Positions 36,760-48,123 of a DNA stretch of 64,000 bases are shown here, in pieces. Within the stretch, counting starts at the first letter, position 1. Each line of letters begins with the position of its first letter. The DNA comes from Saturnia japonica (lineage: Eukaryota > Arthropoda > Insecta > Lepidoptera > Saturniidae). The stretch is from positions 16,593,327-16,657,326 of the forward strand of contig CM065313.1 of assembly GCA_033032175.1 (NCBI GenBank). The letters are read 5' to 3'. Position numbers and translations under genes: made by a program. The notes beneath the pieces were generated by a model, which saw only the letters and a program-made list of their open reading frames with translations, did not search any database and was not told the DNA's origin.

Positions 36760-36822
36760 CGCTGCACTTGAGAGCCAGTCCTCTGATAGGTTTAGCATGT
36801 TACCATCATGAGCCATGTACGT
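36760..36822 (+). repeat. Dispersed repeat R3, copy 1
   Basis: 'ctgcacttgagagccagtcc' through 'tagcatgttaccatcatgagcc' is repeated with few changes at 59865-59925. Class unknown. Confidence 0.65.
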
Positions 36823-37863
36823 TCTTCAATTCATTTACAAAACAGTTTGTTACTTTTTTTGTTATAGGATATCTAACTTGGCAAGTTTATATTTACGTTA
36901 ATTTATTAAGTTATTATATTAAAGCGTTAATACTGTCAGAACTTTTTGAACATCATTTATTAACAATTACTACTTGCCAAGTTATAAATCCCATATCAAA
37001 AAAGTGCCTAACAAATTATTTTGTAAATAAATTGAAGAACGTACATTCCTACAGCTATAATTAAAAGAACTACTGTGGAATATGGCACCCCTTAGATTTC
37101 GGCTCTTTTATTGGTGATAACGACTACCCCAAACGTCGTTTCTACCGAACTTGGGCTCATTTTCTTCTGAACTCATGGAAAAACAAACATAAATATGACA
37201 AATTGGCAGATATTGCTTGCAAGTGTCTCATCACTTCACCCGCCAGTTTACCGAGCAATTATAAATGGAGCGGGCCTTGTTTATGAGCCACTGAGAAATC
37301 GCCTAATGGGGGAAAAATGGTCAAGCTATTGTTATTGAAGTGAAAACTTCTTTAGTAGCCTTGTGATTTAAAACGCGGCACGGCTACGCTTTGGTCCTCA
37401 CGTTGGCGGTGTGGAGCCGAGTTCGTTTTTTTTTAATAGATAGACTGGATCATTTCCAAGTTTCATGTTAAGACATGGATAGATTAAATGCTAACAACCG
37501 CTTTTAATTTTGTGACTATTCGCATTCGTACATTCGCATTTCAAACATTCGCGTTCGCACACGCATTCGCGAATGTCCAAAATATGATATGCGTGACATC
37601 CCTAATAAAAAAATTGCATCGTACAATATTGTTGCCTTAATATTTTGTATGCCACCAAAGTGTAACATTTACGAATATTTGGCAATATTACAACAGTAAC
37701 TTAGTAACATTGAATCATATTGCAAAACTGGCAAGGTTATAAATAAGGTTAAGCTAGGCTTGTACAAACCTCGACCGCCACTAAGGCACATCAAGAACTT
37801 TGTTCACGACCGGTCAGATGATATCCGTAACAATTTATTGAAAATTTAAGATTTATATATTGA
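36823..37863. other. Noncoding sequence
   Basis: No gene recognised. It includes a cluster of 'cattcgc' words near 37510-37575. Confidence 0.4.
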
Positions 37864-37955
37864 CTAGCTGTGTCCTACGGTTTCATCATGTTAAATTTAT
37901 TTGTCTATCTCTCGCGCCGCCGCTAACGGGCCCTTGTAGTTTATTTTTTATGTTG
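37864..37955 (-). mobile_element. Helitron family A 3' end fragment
   Basis: 'actagctgtgtcctacggtt' is the reversed '...cacagctagt' terminus. Only about 90 bp follow before LINE sequence starts. Confidence 0.6.
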
Positions 37956-37964
37956 TACAGGTAT

Positions 37965-38325
37965 GCACTTGACCTCGATATTACCAGATGGTAAGTAATG
38001 ATGAGGCCGACGATGAATCGAGCTTACCTATTAAAATAAATGCCTATTAATTTTTCGCTTGAAGACTTCCAAGTTATAGGTGGACGGGAAAACCGACGTC
38101 GGAAGTGAATTCCACTCTTTTGCCGTTCGCTTATTGAACGAGGAAGCGAACCGCTGCGTGGGAATCGGAAGAATTTCCACAACATAAGGGTGAAAACCTT
38201 CACGGCGTTTAGTTGTCCTAGGGTGGAACGGGTTCGCCTGAATTAAACAGTGCAATTCCTGTGCACACTCTCTAAAGTGTAACCTAAAAACATTGAGAGG
38301 CAAGCTACCTTAAGTCGAAACTGTA
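37965..38325 (-). pseudogene. CR1/Jockey-like LINE C-terminal relic
   Basis: The open frame 38031-38303 (90 codons) contains 'FRECAQELHCLI' near its start and 'RTAKEWNSLPTSVFPSTYNL' at about residues 59-78, followed by 'VFKRKINRHL'. The order 'ECxxELxxLI ... RTxxxWNxLPxxVFPxxYNLxxFKRxxxxHL' is the conserved C-terminal end of many insect LINE reverse transcriptases. The 3' side ('accagatggtaagtaatgatg') looks like the element's untranslated tail. The polymerase domain is missing; dead, 5'-truncated. The relic at 60808-61377 is a relative with the same motif order. Confidence 0.75.
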
Positions 38326-38333
38326 TTATTATT

Positions 38334-38600
38334 ACTAGCGGTCGCCCAATGATCGAAATTCAACCGGCAACTTTTTAATCATAGACTATTGTCTGTTTGA
38401 CATTTGCAGTATGAACCTAAACAATGAATATTATATCACTTGCTGTCTCTTTTCATTGAGTGATAATGTCAATATTTTGAGGGGACTAAGTTCAATGGTA
38501 CTGGTCGTTTAAGAATTCGCAGTATTAATTTATTTAAATTAATATATCAGTAACAAATATTATAGATACATTTTAGCTTTCTGCACTCCTTCTCCATATA
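38334..38600 (-). mobile_element. Possible Helitron end, minus strand
   Basis: 'actagcggtcgccc' at the left resembles the reversed terminus '...gggcgaccgctagt' of another lepidopteran Helitron family. 'ctccatataaac' at the right may belong to it. The 5' end was not found. Confidence 0.35.
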
Positions 38601-38717
38601 AACTTTAACCATGTCAAATCTTACCGTCTTCCGTGCACGCAATACGTTTAAAAAGTGGTACAAAGTTTTTGCTTCACGTATTATTATAATGATTATGTTA
38701 GCTTATCCTTGTTCTCA

Positions 38718-39240
38718 CTTATCAAAATCAAAATATCTTTTATTCAATTTAGGCCCTAAGAAGGCACTTATGAATGTCAAAACACTAGTACCGGTTCGGA
38801 AAACATCCCAGACATCGAGAAGAACCGACAAGAAACTCGATCGGGTTTATCTTATTATCTTTTTTTTTTAACTGATTATACAGTATTTGATTATATAGTT
38901 ATTATCATTTTCAGTCGATGTACAGAGAGGGAATCACATTCAGACATCACCAACATTCACGTAATCAGCCACCCTATAATACCCCTTTGACAATAAAACC
39001 GGCTTAACATGATTCTTGAACTTATTATCCGGCAAATTGGTAATGTGCTTAGGAAGTTTATTATAAAACCTAACACAATTACCTAAAAAACTTTTATTTG
39101 TTTTACTAAGTCTAAAAGACGGAATGACTATTTTATATTTTTTTCTAGTTTTGAAATTGTGTGTGTTAGTAACAAGTTCAAAGTTGCCTTCATTTTTTCG
39201 AACATACATTATATTTTACAAGATGTATTGGGAAGGCAAA
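38718..39240 (-). pseudogene. CR1/Jockey-like LINE: C-terminus and 3'UTR
   Basis: The frame 38940-39209 (89 codons) reads 'KIVIPSFRLSKTNKSFLGN', 'VRFYNKLPKHI' and 'FKNHVKPVLLSKGYYRVADY', the conserved end of this LINE family's ORF2. The following 38718-38935 is the untranslated region, ending with 'aataaaagatattttgattt' on the minus strand, the same as the plus-strand copy at 24340-24740. A frameshift near 39215-39255 separates it from the upstream reverse-transcriptase piece at 39258-39797. Confidence 0.8.
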
Positions 39241-39257
39241 GTTAAGATACCAAATTC

Positions 39258-39797
39258 TTAAAATTTATTCCTCAATAATTCGCGTGGTCCCATATCATAA
39301 ATTGCTCGAACTGCCCGTTTTTGTAATACAAATATGGTATCTACCTCAGCTGCTGAACCCCACAGTAAAATACCATAGGACATTAAACTGTGGAAGTAAG
39401 CAAAGTAAACCAGCCTAGCAGTAGCAATATGAGTTAACTGGCGATTCATGGTATCTACCTCAGCTGCTGAACCCCACAGTAAAATACCATAGGACATTAA
39501 ACTGTGGAAGTAAGCGAAGTAAACCAGCCTAGCAGTAGCAATATGAGTTAACTGGCGATTCATGGTATCTACCTCAGCTGCTGAACCCCACAGTAAAATA
39601 CCATAGGACATTAAACTGTGAAAGTAAGCGAAGTAAACCAGCCTAGCAGTAGCAATATGAGTTAACTGGCGATTCATGGTATCTACCTCAGCTGCTGAAC
39701 CCCACAGTAAAATACCATAGGACATTAAACTGTGGAAGTAAGCGAAGTAAACCAGCCTAGCAGTAGCAATATGAGTTAACTGGCGAATCTTACGCAC
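39258..39797 (-). pseudogene. LINE reverse-transcriptase tail with 4x38-residue repeat
   Basis: An open frame of 179 codons. The segment 'ARLVYFAYFHSLMSYGILLW' followed by 'GSAAEVDT' belongs after the polymerase palm in CR1/Jockey-like reverse transcriptases, where a 'YFHSxxxYGxxxWG' motif precedes 'QKRAVRAI'. Here a 38-residue block with this motif occurs four times in frame, and only the last is followed by the normal 'IFVLQKRAVRAIYDMGPREL'. The catalytic FADD/YADD part is absent. The frame joins the C-terminal part at 38940-39209 after a frameshift. The repeat has not broken the frame, but the element is dead. Confidence 0.8.
39334..39789 (-). repeat. 114-bp tandem repeat, four units
   Basis: Units start at 39334, 39448, 39562 and 39676 ('atggtatctacctcagctgc'), exactly 114 bases apart. 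Only a few substitutions separate them ('gcaaag'/'gcgaag', 'gtggaa'/'gtgaaa'). Because 114 is divisible by three, the reading frame is kept. Confidence 0.98.
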
Positions 39798-39799
39798 GC

Positions 39800-39998
39800 C
39801 TGTACTTACCTACAACTTTCCAAATTGTTAGACATCTATAGTTATTTCTCCGTTCTTAAAGATCGTGGCGTGATATTAGATAGCCTGCCCTGATAAGGCT
39901 ATAAAGTACAAACATAATTTTAGAAAACTGACTGGTAATTCCAGATTAGCACGTTCAAACAAACAAACACTCTTGAGCTTTATAATATATAGTGTAGA
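39800..39998 (-). mobile_element. Helitron family A, 5' part, minus strand
   Basis: 'ctgactggtaattccagatt', 'agcacgttcaaacaaacaaa' and 'ctcttgagctttataatata' are the reversed family A start. 'cctacaactttcc' further left is an inner block shared with 43060-43090. It directly abuts the LINE repeat array. Confidence 0.65.
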
Positions 39999-40009
39999 TT
40001 AAAACATAC

Positions 40010-40360
40010 AAACGCGTTGGTCGAGGGTTCGCGTCGCGTCACCGTCGTAGCGGACGCGAACGGACGGACACAGAAGCCTGAGAGAAAGTGACCGTTCCAA
40101 CTTTCCAACAGTCATAGTTTCGGAGCATTACGTACCACGGACTCCGTACCGGTACATAAGTACCGTTATCCCCTTTTCGCATATCCAGGTCGCGCGTAAA
40201 GTTCACGTCATCAGAAGTCGGTTAGCAACGAAATTTCACTTGTTCCGTTTTGTTACACAATCGTTGCGTTATTAGTAAATTCATTGAATGCGCCACGCGA
40301 ACTATCAATTTCATTGATATTATGAATGTTCGTGGCGCGAAAGCGGTTTTTTAATATTAA
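40010..40360. promoter_or_regulatory. CpG-rich stretch, possible regulatory DNA
   Basis: 'gagggttcgcgtcgcgtcac' and 'agcggacgcgaacggacgg' stand out from the AT-rich context. No coding sequence follows. Confidence 0.2.
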
Positions 40361-40794
40361 AATATTGCGTAACTCTGCACTTGAAGGCATGAATTAAGTA
40401 TAACCATACATTTAATATATATATAGACTGGCAACTCGAAAGAGAAAGAGCATACTAATATTTTATTAGAGCGAGATAAAGATACGAGACCATTTTCGTA
40501 TGTGCTATAGGCCTGTATCGGCCTGCGTAAATCGTGACCAAAGCAAATCCAGTTAATTTTTGCAGAATCTAAGGTTTTAAAATGCAATTTAATGTTTACT
40601 AGACGTGATTAATTGTGGTTACGTGTTAGTACTGTACCTGGATGTAAGTCGTATAACAAAAAAATAGTACATTATTGCAAAGGCCGTGAAATAGGCAATT
40701 GCAGGTCGAGTATGAGTTTAAAGGCCGAGCCGTGGGTGAGGACTTCACTAATACGAGACAGGCAATGGCATTTCCGCCGAGGCATATACAGTGC

Positions 40795-41074
40795 TTTTCT
40801 CAAACATGCATGAAAATATTGTCATTATTTTCGAAAAAAGAACACGCGAAGTATCGAATTTACGGACAAAGAAAATCAAATCCATTGCAGGAGCGTTCTT
40901 TTAATTTGGAACATTACAACGCTCCAGCAATGTTGTATGAAACGGCGTACTGGGGTTATTAAATACTCTTTGATTGGATCTCTTTTTATCATTCTTGGCA
41001 CGACCGTAAATTCAATAATTCGCGTGTTCTTTTTTCGAAAATAATGACAATATTTCCATGCATGTTTGAGAAAA
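40795..41074. mobile_element. Foldback element with about 70-bp inverted arms
   Basis: The left arm 40795-40864 ('ttttctcaaacatgcatg...') is the near-exact inverse of the right arm 41005-41074 ('...catgcatgtttgagaaaa'), separated by about 140 bp. In the middle a second small stem 'ggagcgtt/aacgctcc' (about 40889-40925) pairs around 20 nt. No transposase. Open frames on both strands here mirror each other because of the inversion. Confidence 0.8.
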
Positions 41075-41082
41075 ATCAAGGA

Positions 41083-41320
41083 GTTTTAGGCGAGATCCTG
41101 AAGTGATATGTTGTAGTTTTTATTTTTAATTCGATTATTTAGGTTTTTTATCCTATATTATATAATATTGGCAGCGTTTTGCGTGATATAGTTTGGTTTT
41201 TGTGCATAAGTGAAGTGGATTATGAGTATAAACCAAAAGCCTGCACTCTGGGATCCCACAAAAATTCCCTAGATCGTTTTAACAAGACGGCTACCATCTT
41301 GTTGGACGCCACTTTGTATA
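41083..41320 (+). repeat. Dispersed repeat R2, copy 2
   Basis: 'ggcgagatcctg', 'gcgttttgcgtgatatagtt', 'cataagtgaagtgg' and 'cccacaaaaattccctag' follow the same order as in the reverse complement of 45427-45680. The 102-codon frame at 41179-41487 overlaps it and has no family features. Confidence 0.65.
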
Positions 41321-41855
41321 TAATGTATATTAATCTACGAAAGCTTGAAAACATTGACACTGAAAACCTCACTGTGTACATTGGAAAATGTTATGAAGGC
41401 TTAAAAACATTGACAATGGCTAGTGCTTTTGTGGCGCCAAAACAAGAAGAAGAAGAAGAGAAAAATCAATATAATAATACGCACTAGGTATTCCGTTTTT
41501 GGTCTCGTCTTATTATTGACAACCTATAATACTATATAAAATTTATGAATCTACCTACCCAATAAAATGACCTTCCTCGAACTACACTGCAACAGAGCTT
41601 GAGGCAACCTGATTAGTAGACATTTTGTAATGATATTTAATTAGATCGCTGTGAGTTTGAATTCTACGATGAGCTTGAGTTTTTTGGTGCAGGAAAATTT
41701 CATGATGATGGCGATAAGACATATTCTAGTCTTATCTAACTAGCTTTTAACCGTAATAATGGAGAATCGATTACCAAGCACTTGTCAGTTTGTACCTACA
41801 CTTGAGTTCTTACTATATTATAATTTGTGGTCAAATATTAGGCATCACAGGGTAC

Positions 41856-41938
41856 TTTTTTATTAGAACTGACTATAAACTGTTAGCCATAAGAGCCCTG
41901 GAGACTCTGACGGCTTTTACAGCTTCACCGGACTTGTG
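41856..41938 (-). repeat. Short retroposon R1, truncated copy with TSD
   Basis: The minus strand shows the 3' part of R1 ('aagtccggtgaagctgtaaa' to 'ggctaacagtttatagtc') and an A-rich tail. The 10-bp sequence 'cacagggtac' flanks it exactly on both sides (41846-41855 and 41939-41948), a perfect target-site duplication. It is 5'-truncated. Confidence 0.9.
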
Positions 41939-41948
41939 CACAGGGTAC

Positions 41949-42955
41949 AGTCGCAGATGGTAATTGTATCAAATCTCAAACATCTATGCTACTGTAGAAT
42001 ACGATTTTCCTGCCATTGCTTTGTATAATTTTAACCACATCTTGTAAATAACATGGACATTTGTGAACTTATATTCGGTGAATAATGAATGTCTTCTTAT
42101 GGTTTTATTACAAATATAATATTTGATTATAGCCACGAATGTTTTTCGTAATAATTTAATTTACCCTTTAAAATATTAATGATATATATATATAGAAGCG
42201 GCATGGTGTATCACGTATGCATTACAGTTATGAATTCTGAGTATTCGCGCTCGACCGTAGTTTTGTGCGGGTGGTCCAGTCCGGTCGTGGTCATCCCATT
42301 TCAACTTGCAACAGATTTTTGTTTTAAACAGTCAGGTGATATTCTACACTGCGGTTTTTATTCCCACGGATTGAATTGACAATCACTAATGTGAAACTTG
42401 AAAATAATGTTACCACATTTATTTTTGTAGTGTTGTGCTACCATATATATTACGGTACAGTTATTTGAATCGTACGATTTTAAATACTGAGTTGAGGGTT
42501 TTTATTTATTAATTTAAACATTTTGTGTTATTCGACATACCCAGTCATTTACTATTATCATTATAGAATTCAAAAAACTTTAAAATGAATATATTATGGC
42601 AACAATAGCAAAATGAAAAAGAAAAACGCATTTGTTAACCCACGAGAGATGCGAATTTGTCTACCATATTCGAGAATCACATATGAAGAGTCTAACGTTC
42701 TTCGAAAAACACTTATAAATAGGTAAGTATAATATCTTTTATGGGTTTACAATTAGTAGGAATTGGTTCATCACTATTTTAGAGCCACAACTAGCAACAC
42801 ATAAAATGTCAATTCATTCCGTAGGAATAAAAAAGGCAGAATGCGTATTTATTACTCAAATCAAATCAAATCAAATAGACAAGGGTTTCGAACCTCTTCA
42901 TTAAATTAATTATTAGTAATATGAATTATTAGTTAGCCTACGTTAAATGCATCAG
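41949..42955. other. AT-rich noncoding sequence
   Basis: No gene recognised. (AT)n at 42181-42193 and (AAATC)n near 42856-42875. Confidence 0.45.
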
Positions 42956-43115
42956 CTAGCTGTTTCACCCGTGGTAAATTTGATTGACCAACTGTCCATA
43001 CACCGCGCCGCCATGGCCACCATCGCACTCGAGTAGCCTCTTGTTGTTCTCATTTCCCGTACTTGTTTACAACTTTCCAGATTGCTTGACTTTTGTGGTT
43101 ACCTGTTTCTTATCC
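42956..43115 (-). mobile_element. Helitron family A 3' part, minus strand
   Basis: 'gctagctgtttcacccgtgg' is the reversed '...gaaacagctag' terminus. 'ttgttgttctcatttcccgt' and 'acaactttccagattgcttg' are inner blocks, also seen at 34560-34610. The 5' half is missing. Confidence 0.65.
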
Positions 43116-44061
43116 GTATAGGAGACCGCTCTGAAGGTTTAACACAAAAGCTTAATTTTAAAGAGAAATTTATAGTGCAAATTCAGTGATTTTCTTAGAT
43201 TCCTTTTCTGTAAAGGTGTTTAAGTGTGACCAACAATATCCTCGATTTAGATAATTAGCGTGTTTCTGTTCTTCAATATCTTAATAGAAAATATAAGAAT
43301 AACTTCCCTTGGGACTCATGACTCATCGTTTTCACCGGAAAACACACGCGTTACATAGCAACAACTAAAAAAAAGTGTGTGTACTTTATGTACGTACTTC
43401 TTTGGAGTAACAAAATAAAAATAACTCCAAAAATTTTATCCCGCGTGTAGCAGCAACATAGCTAATGAAGTTAGTGATCAATGATAATAAGTGAATCCAT
43501 TTTACTGGCACTTCTGTCACAAACTACTATCCAAAACATTTTTGTCTAAGTCACTTTGATACTTTTAACAAAGTTAGTTATCAAAAACACCGAACAATGG
43601 ACAATTATTTTTATGATGTTATTCCAGCTCCAATATCACGTGCGTTTTAAAAATAGAAAAGATAGAATCTTTGCAAATTAGAAATGTACGACAATGATAT
43701 GATTACGGAAGGATAGATTACAGAGTTTTCCACTTGTTCTTTCACTGCTTTTTTAGGCGCGTAACAAAAGTGCATCGGGAAAGGAGCCTTAACAAAGCCA
43801 AATAGTCTGTCGAGAATACTTCGACTTGCGGGAAAAAAACGCAAATTTGACGTGGACGACCCACTAACCCAATTGCGGTGTTCGTGAACGTGGCAAGGTC
43901 AGACGTGCCGCGAGAACCGGGCCACGATCATCTTCTGTTCGCTTCGCTAAGTAATCCCGTATGTAGTATGTGTTAATTAAACATCGATTATATATCGCTT
44001 AATTGAAGCCATTTGGATAATAGAAAAATCGATAGTCGGACTTTTTTTTCGCCTTGGTCTC
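43116..44061. other. Noncoding sequence
   Basis: Nothing recognised. Confidence 0.4.
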
Positions 44062-44155
44062 TTGGTCAATATCATCATCATCTAAAGTTCTACAGCCACG
44101 GGTAGGCTTTTAGCCTGGTCCAGTATATCCCTCCAGACAGACCAATTTTGGTGGT
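44062..44155. repeat. Possible LINE 3'-end fragment
   Basis: 'atcatcatcat', then 'ctacagccacgggtaggctt' and 'agcctggtccagtatatccc', resembles the untranslated ends of non-LTR elements (compare 'atcatcaacatcatcat' at the RTE tail near 51865). Family unknown. Confidence 0.35.
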
Positions 44156-44236
44156 CTCTCGGTGCCTCGATGTTAAATATGGTACTAAGAAGCAATCGAT
44201 AGTCAATCTAAAACCTTTTAATAATATTATTATTTT

Positions 44237-44505
44237 TTGTTTGAATACGTCAATATCTGGAACTACCAGTTACATTTGGAAAGTTATTTGTGCATTCTAT
44301 AGTTTATTTATTGAGGACGGCTATAGGCTACATATGTTATCGCTACTACTCTAAGGAGCGGAGCAGTAACCATTAACGTCAAGAATTCTGGCAAGCTGTA
44401 GGCAAGTACAGAAAAATGAGAAAGACGATAGGCCGCACGGGCACGGCGCAGTAGAGAGTCGGTAGAATAAACTTACCACGGGTGAAACCGTGAAGCACAG
44501 CCAGT
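44237..44505 (+). mobile_element. Helitron-like element, family A, 5'-degraded
   Basis: Blocks 'tatctggaactaccagtta', 'atttattgaggacggctata', 'ctctaaggagcggagcagta' and the end 'ggtgaaaccgtgaagcacag' + 'ccagt'. The terminal CTRRT is mutated to CCAGT. Confidence 0.7.
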
Positions 44506-45426
44506 TCTTATATAAAGAAATACATAAATATAATTGCAAAAATAAAATTTATTCGCAACTAGTAGAAATCTAAAAAGAAATATTCACTGCTCTATTTGAT
44601 ATAAAGGTCAGTCACTGTATGCCTTTCGTTTTGGAATATATATAAAAGTAATTTAATCATATTTAAGATTTCGCACGCGTGTGATAAAATTAGTTATTAT
44701 TTCCACTAAAAAGTACTCTAGTTAAATCGACGTTAAGATTGTTAATACGAGTTTCTTTTATCATTGTGTAGTTAAGATAAATTTAACAGCAAATGTATAT
44801 ATAATAAATAGGATGATAAAGTGGTGTCGTTGAACGTTATTTACTTTACGATAAAAGCTATTTCGTCGATAGCTTCGTATGTGAATTCTTCTTTACACCT
44901 CTATGTATAGTATATTATATCGGAATAAACTTGTTTGTAAATAATACCTGTTTTTCGTATATATTTACATTTTAAGAACTTGCGAGAACATTACAGTAAT
45001 CTTTTCGAAGTGGCATTGTTCATAACGCATTTGAGCGATATAACTTGTACGCACTCTGCCACGATCGTCAAAAATTCGAGCCTTAGGAAAACATCGCTAT
45101 AATACCCACATTTTGGTGATACAACATTTTCATCGAGCACCTTTAATTAGGTATCTTCTGGCAACTGCATTTGAGATCTAGCCCCCTTTATTCTTAGCAT
45201 GCTAATAACATCTTAGGCTGCAACTTCACTTGAAACGTTTAAAGTTCAAAAAGAAATTCATCACGTTCAGGCTACCTTCTTAAAACTAAACAAACACACT
45301 ACAAAATGTATGTAGTCTGTGTTAATTAAAACCTTCGTCTAGGTTAGAAAACGACAATTAAAGTTATTTTTCTTAATTAATGGTAACGTGTGTCACGATT
45401 ATGCCAATGTCACATGGTAAGAACAT
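44506..45426. other. AT-rich noncoding sequence
   Basis: Nothing recognised. Confidence 0.45.
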
Positions 45427-45680
45427 TTTTCTATTATAGTCTTCAGAGCTCAAGCACCACTTTAAAAAGAATGTGGCATTCTTGTTAAACAGTCCAAAGA
45501 GTTTTTGTGACAACTTAAAATTTATGCTTCTAGTTATCATTCAAAATTCACTTGAGTACAACAATAACCAAACTATATCACGCAAAATGCCACCAACATT
45601 ACATTATATAGTGCCAAATAACGGAAGTTTATGTATTTAAAAAACCACAACATGACAGGCCAAGATCTCGCCAAAAAATT
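45427..45680 (-). repeat. Dispersed repeat R2, copy 3 (longest)
   Basis: On the minus strand: 'ggcgagatcttggcctgtc', 'ggtggcattttgcgtgatat', 'taagttgtcacaaaaactc', 'gtttaacaagaatgccacat' and 'gcttgagctctgaagactat'. It is the reference for aligning the copies at 1653 and 41083. No terminal repeats or coding frame. Confidence 0.65.
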
Positions 45681-45789
45681 CACTATTAAAGTTAATATAC
45701 AACTTGGTTGAAAGATTATTACCGAATAAGTAAATGTGAAACAGTAAATATTAATATGTATGATAATGGCTACCCGACAAATAGTACAT

Positions 45790-45895
45790 ACAACAGCGCA
45801 TGCGCAGTGCAGCGGTCACTGGATCAGAAATTCAGAATGGACCGTTTCACATAACGGCAGCGGTAACCAACTAACCACCACGCACCGTTGTGCTA
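45790..45895. promoter_or_regulatory. GC-rich patch with NRF-1/Ewg-like palindrome
   Basis: 'gcgcatgcgc' (45796-45805) is a perfect palindrome matching the NRF-1 (insect Ewg) site, next to 'gtgcagcggtcactgg'. Such sites are often found in promoters of housekeeping genes. No transcript can be shown. Confidence 0.25.
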
Positions 45896-45949
45896 GCGAA
45901 ATTGCTTTTAATTTAATTGTTAACTGTTATCGAAGCTTTCAATGAATTA

Positions 45950-47527
45950 ATTTAGTTTTATTTTGCGAACGATCGTTTATAATTTGAAAATTCGATTTAA
46001 AGGAAGTTACTTTAAGAGTAATAGATATTCAATTAATTTTAATATCATTTCGATTGATCGCGATGTGATCTTGAGGCAAAATATTATTAATTTTTTGTAA
46101 CTAACAATAAAAGTTGTATCAAAATATATTTAAAAAAAAACCAACTACATATTCTTAAAGTGATCACCTGTTACCAAGAAGTTTAAATTCATAAATAATA
46201 ATAATAATTCCAGTAAACGTGGGCTGAGCTTAGAGAATATTATTATTGACATAAAATTTGTACAATCCTATACCTGGAATTTGTACAGAAAGATTCTTTT
46301 AGAAAAATATGTTCAGACAGAATTTATTACTTTTTTGTCTCAAAAAATTTATATTTTTTAAATAATATTATTATTATTTATTTTCTCAACTCTTAAGAGT
46401 ATTTGAACTGGGAAAATACATAACAAAATACATTTCTCATAGTATAAAATAGCCAGTAGTATGAAGGCTGGAGTGGTACTGAAGCCCGTGTTTCTTTATA
46501 ATTAAAAAGTGAAATTTATGAAGATAAAAATATAGTGTTAGGTACATAATATATACTATAAATGACTATAATAAGTAATCGAAAATACACTAAAGTAATA
46601 GAAGTGGGCATTGAAATTTGTCACAGAAAAACACTTTTCCTACGATATCAATTTTTAATTACACAATTCATGATATCATGTCAGTAATGTGAAAAAAATC
46701 TTAAAAAGTACATCTGTTTGTAATGTAACTTCTTAAATAACGTCTTTTTAATTCGGAAACAACTCACTTTGGCACTTATTGACACACGTAATAGGACCAG
46801 AAAATTGCATAGGATAGAGTTTAATATATCAATCACATACCAAGTTTTTTTTTATCAGAGTATATTTTCAGTTGTCAGGGTATGTATGCACACAGAATAC
46901 GAACTATATACCTACTCTATCTGTGACATTATATCTTGTAACTTTCGATATATATGATAATAAAAAACATATTTCGAACACAAAAGCAGACAATAGGATC
47001 CCAAACGATTATACCCTTACATTATCTGTGATCGCAGGTAGTTGACCTTCGTCGGTTGAACTAGGCCCGTTTGGGGCTGTGATAATACAAAAAAAAGAAA
47101 CAAAAAATCGTGTACCTTTCTGATCTCTAGTTGGAAAAAGTAAAACTTTTACTATAAATATCTCAGCTGGCTTCAAATGAACTGTTTACATTTGTTTACA
47201 AAGCGAATTCCGATATTGAATTTTTCCGACTAAATTATATTACATTAATTTAACAGTTTACAAGGCGGTGTTGTTTTTTATTAACTGTGGGTCGCACAAA
47301 TTTTCATCCAGATATAAAATAAATATAAGAAAGCAATACAAAAAAAAATCACATACACGTGTATTAATATATGATATTTATTACGTTACAAAATAATCAA
47401 TACTCCTAGCTTTCCTGCACAGAGCAACTTCATACAAATAAAATTGTAAATAGGTAAAAATTATATTAAACTGAAAACATAATACCTATATAATAAACAT
47501 TTGATTGTATAGTGAACAATCGTGTAA
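45950..47527. other. AT-rich noncoding sequence
   Basis: No gene recognised. Confidence 0.45.
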
Positions 47528-47600
47528 TCTACACAAATAAATAAAATTGAAATGTCGGTTATTTACACGTTACCAAAACCCATACACATGGAAAATATAG
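47528..47600 (+). mobile_element. Helitron family B 5' end fragment
   Basis: 'tctacacaaataaataaaat' and 'gaaatgtcggtt' match the start of family B (8648, 54766); the rest of the element is not recognisable. Confidence 0.5.
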
Positions 47601-48123
47601 TTCTACTGTAATAATACTTTAAATCTTACAAAATAAATAATACCCAGAAAACATAAAACAATATCTATTATTTCTTTATTTTTCTTTTACTGAAAATAGT
47701 TGTTACATTAATTTTCGTACATCAGAGTCATCCATTCCTATCTCCCGGACCACAAACACCAGGTACAATAAAAGCGGATATCGCCTTATGTCCAATGATG
47801 CTATGCATCATCATCCCTATTCCGGAGATCGTTTACAAAGCTATTCATTTTATTTTTTTCTATCGTCCATCCGCTAACAAATGGTCACAGATGTTGCGCA
47901 ACCCGAAGGCCGTGTACAATGTCGTGCTACATTTGCGTTGTGTCGTCAAGCGATTCGTATTTTACGTGTAAATCAGAGATTCCCAAAGTGATCTACATCG
48001 ACCCCCAGGGGCCAACATCGACCTGCAAGGAGTCCATGTCAGTAAAAAAGGGGTTCTATGAGATGTATGTAAATAGGAAAGTGGGTCAACGATAGTGGAC
48101 CTCATTTAATCAGATCGTGACTT

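Noticed and set aside
40613..40813. THAP-domain gene
   Set aside because: Only one short Cys-containing stretch fits; the zinc-binding pattern is not complete. Kept only as a hint within the foldback finding.
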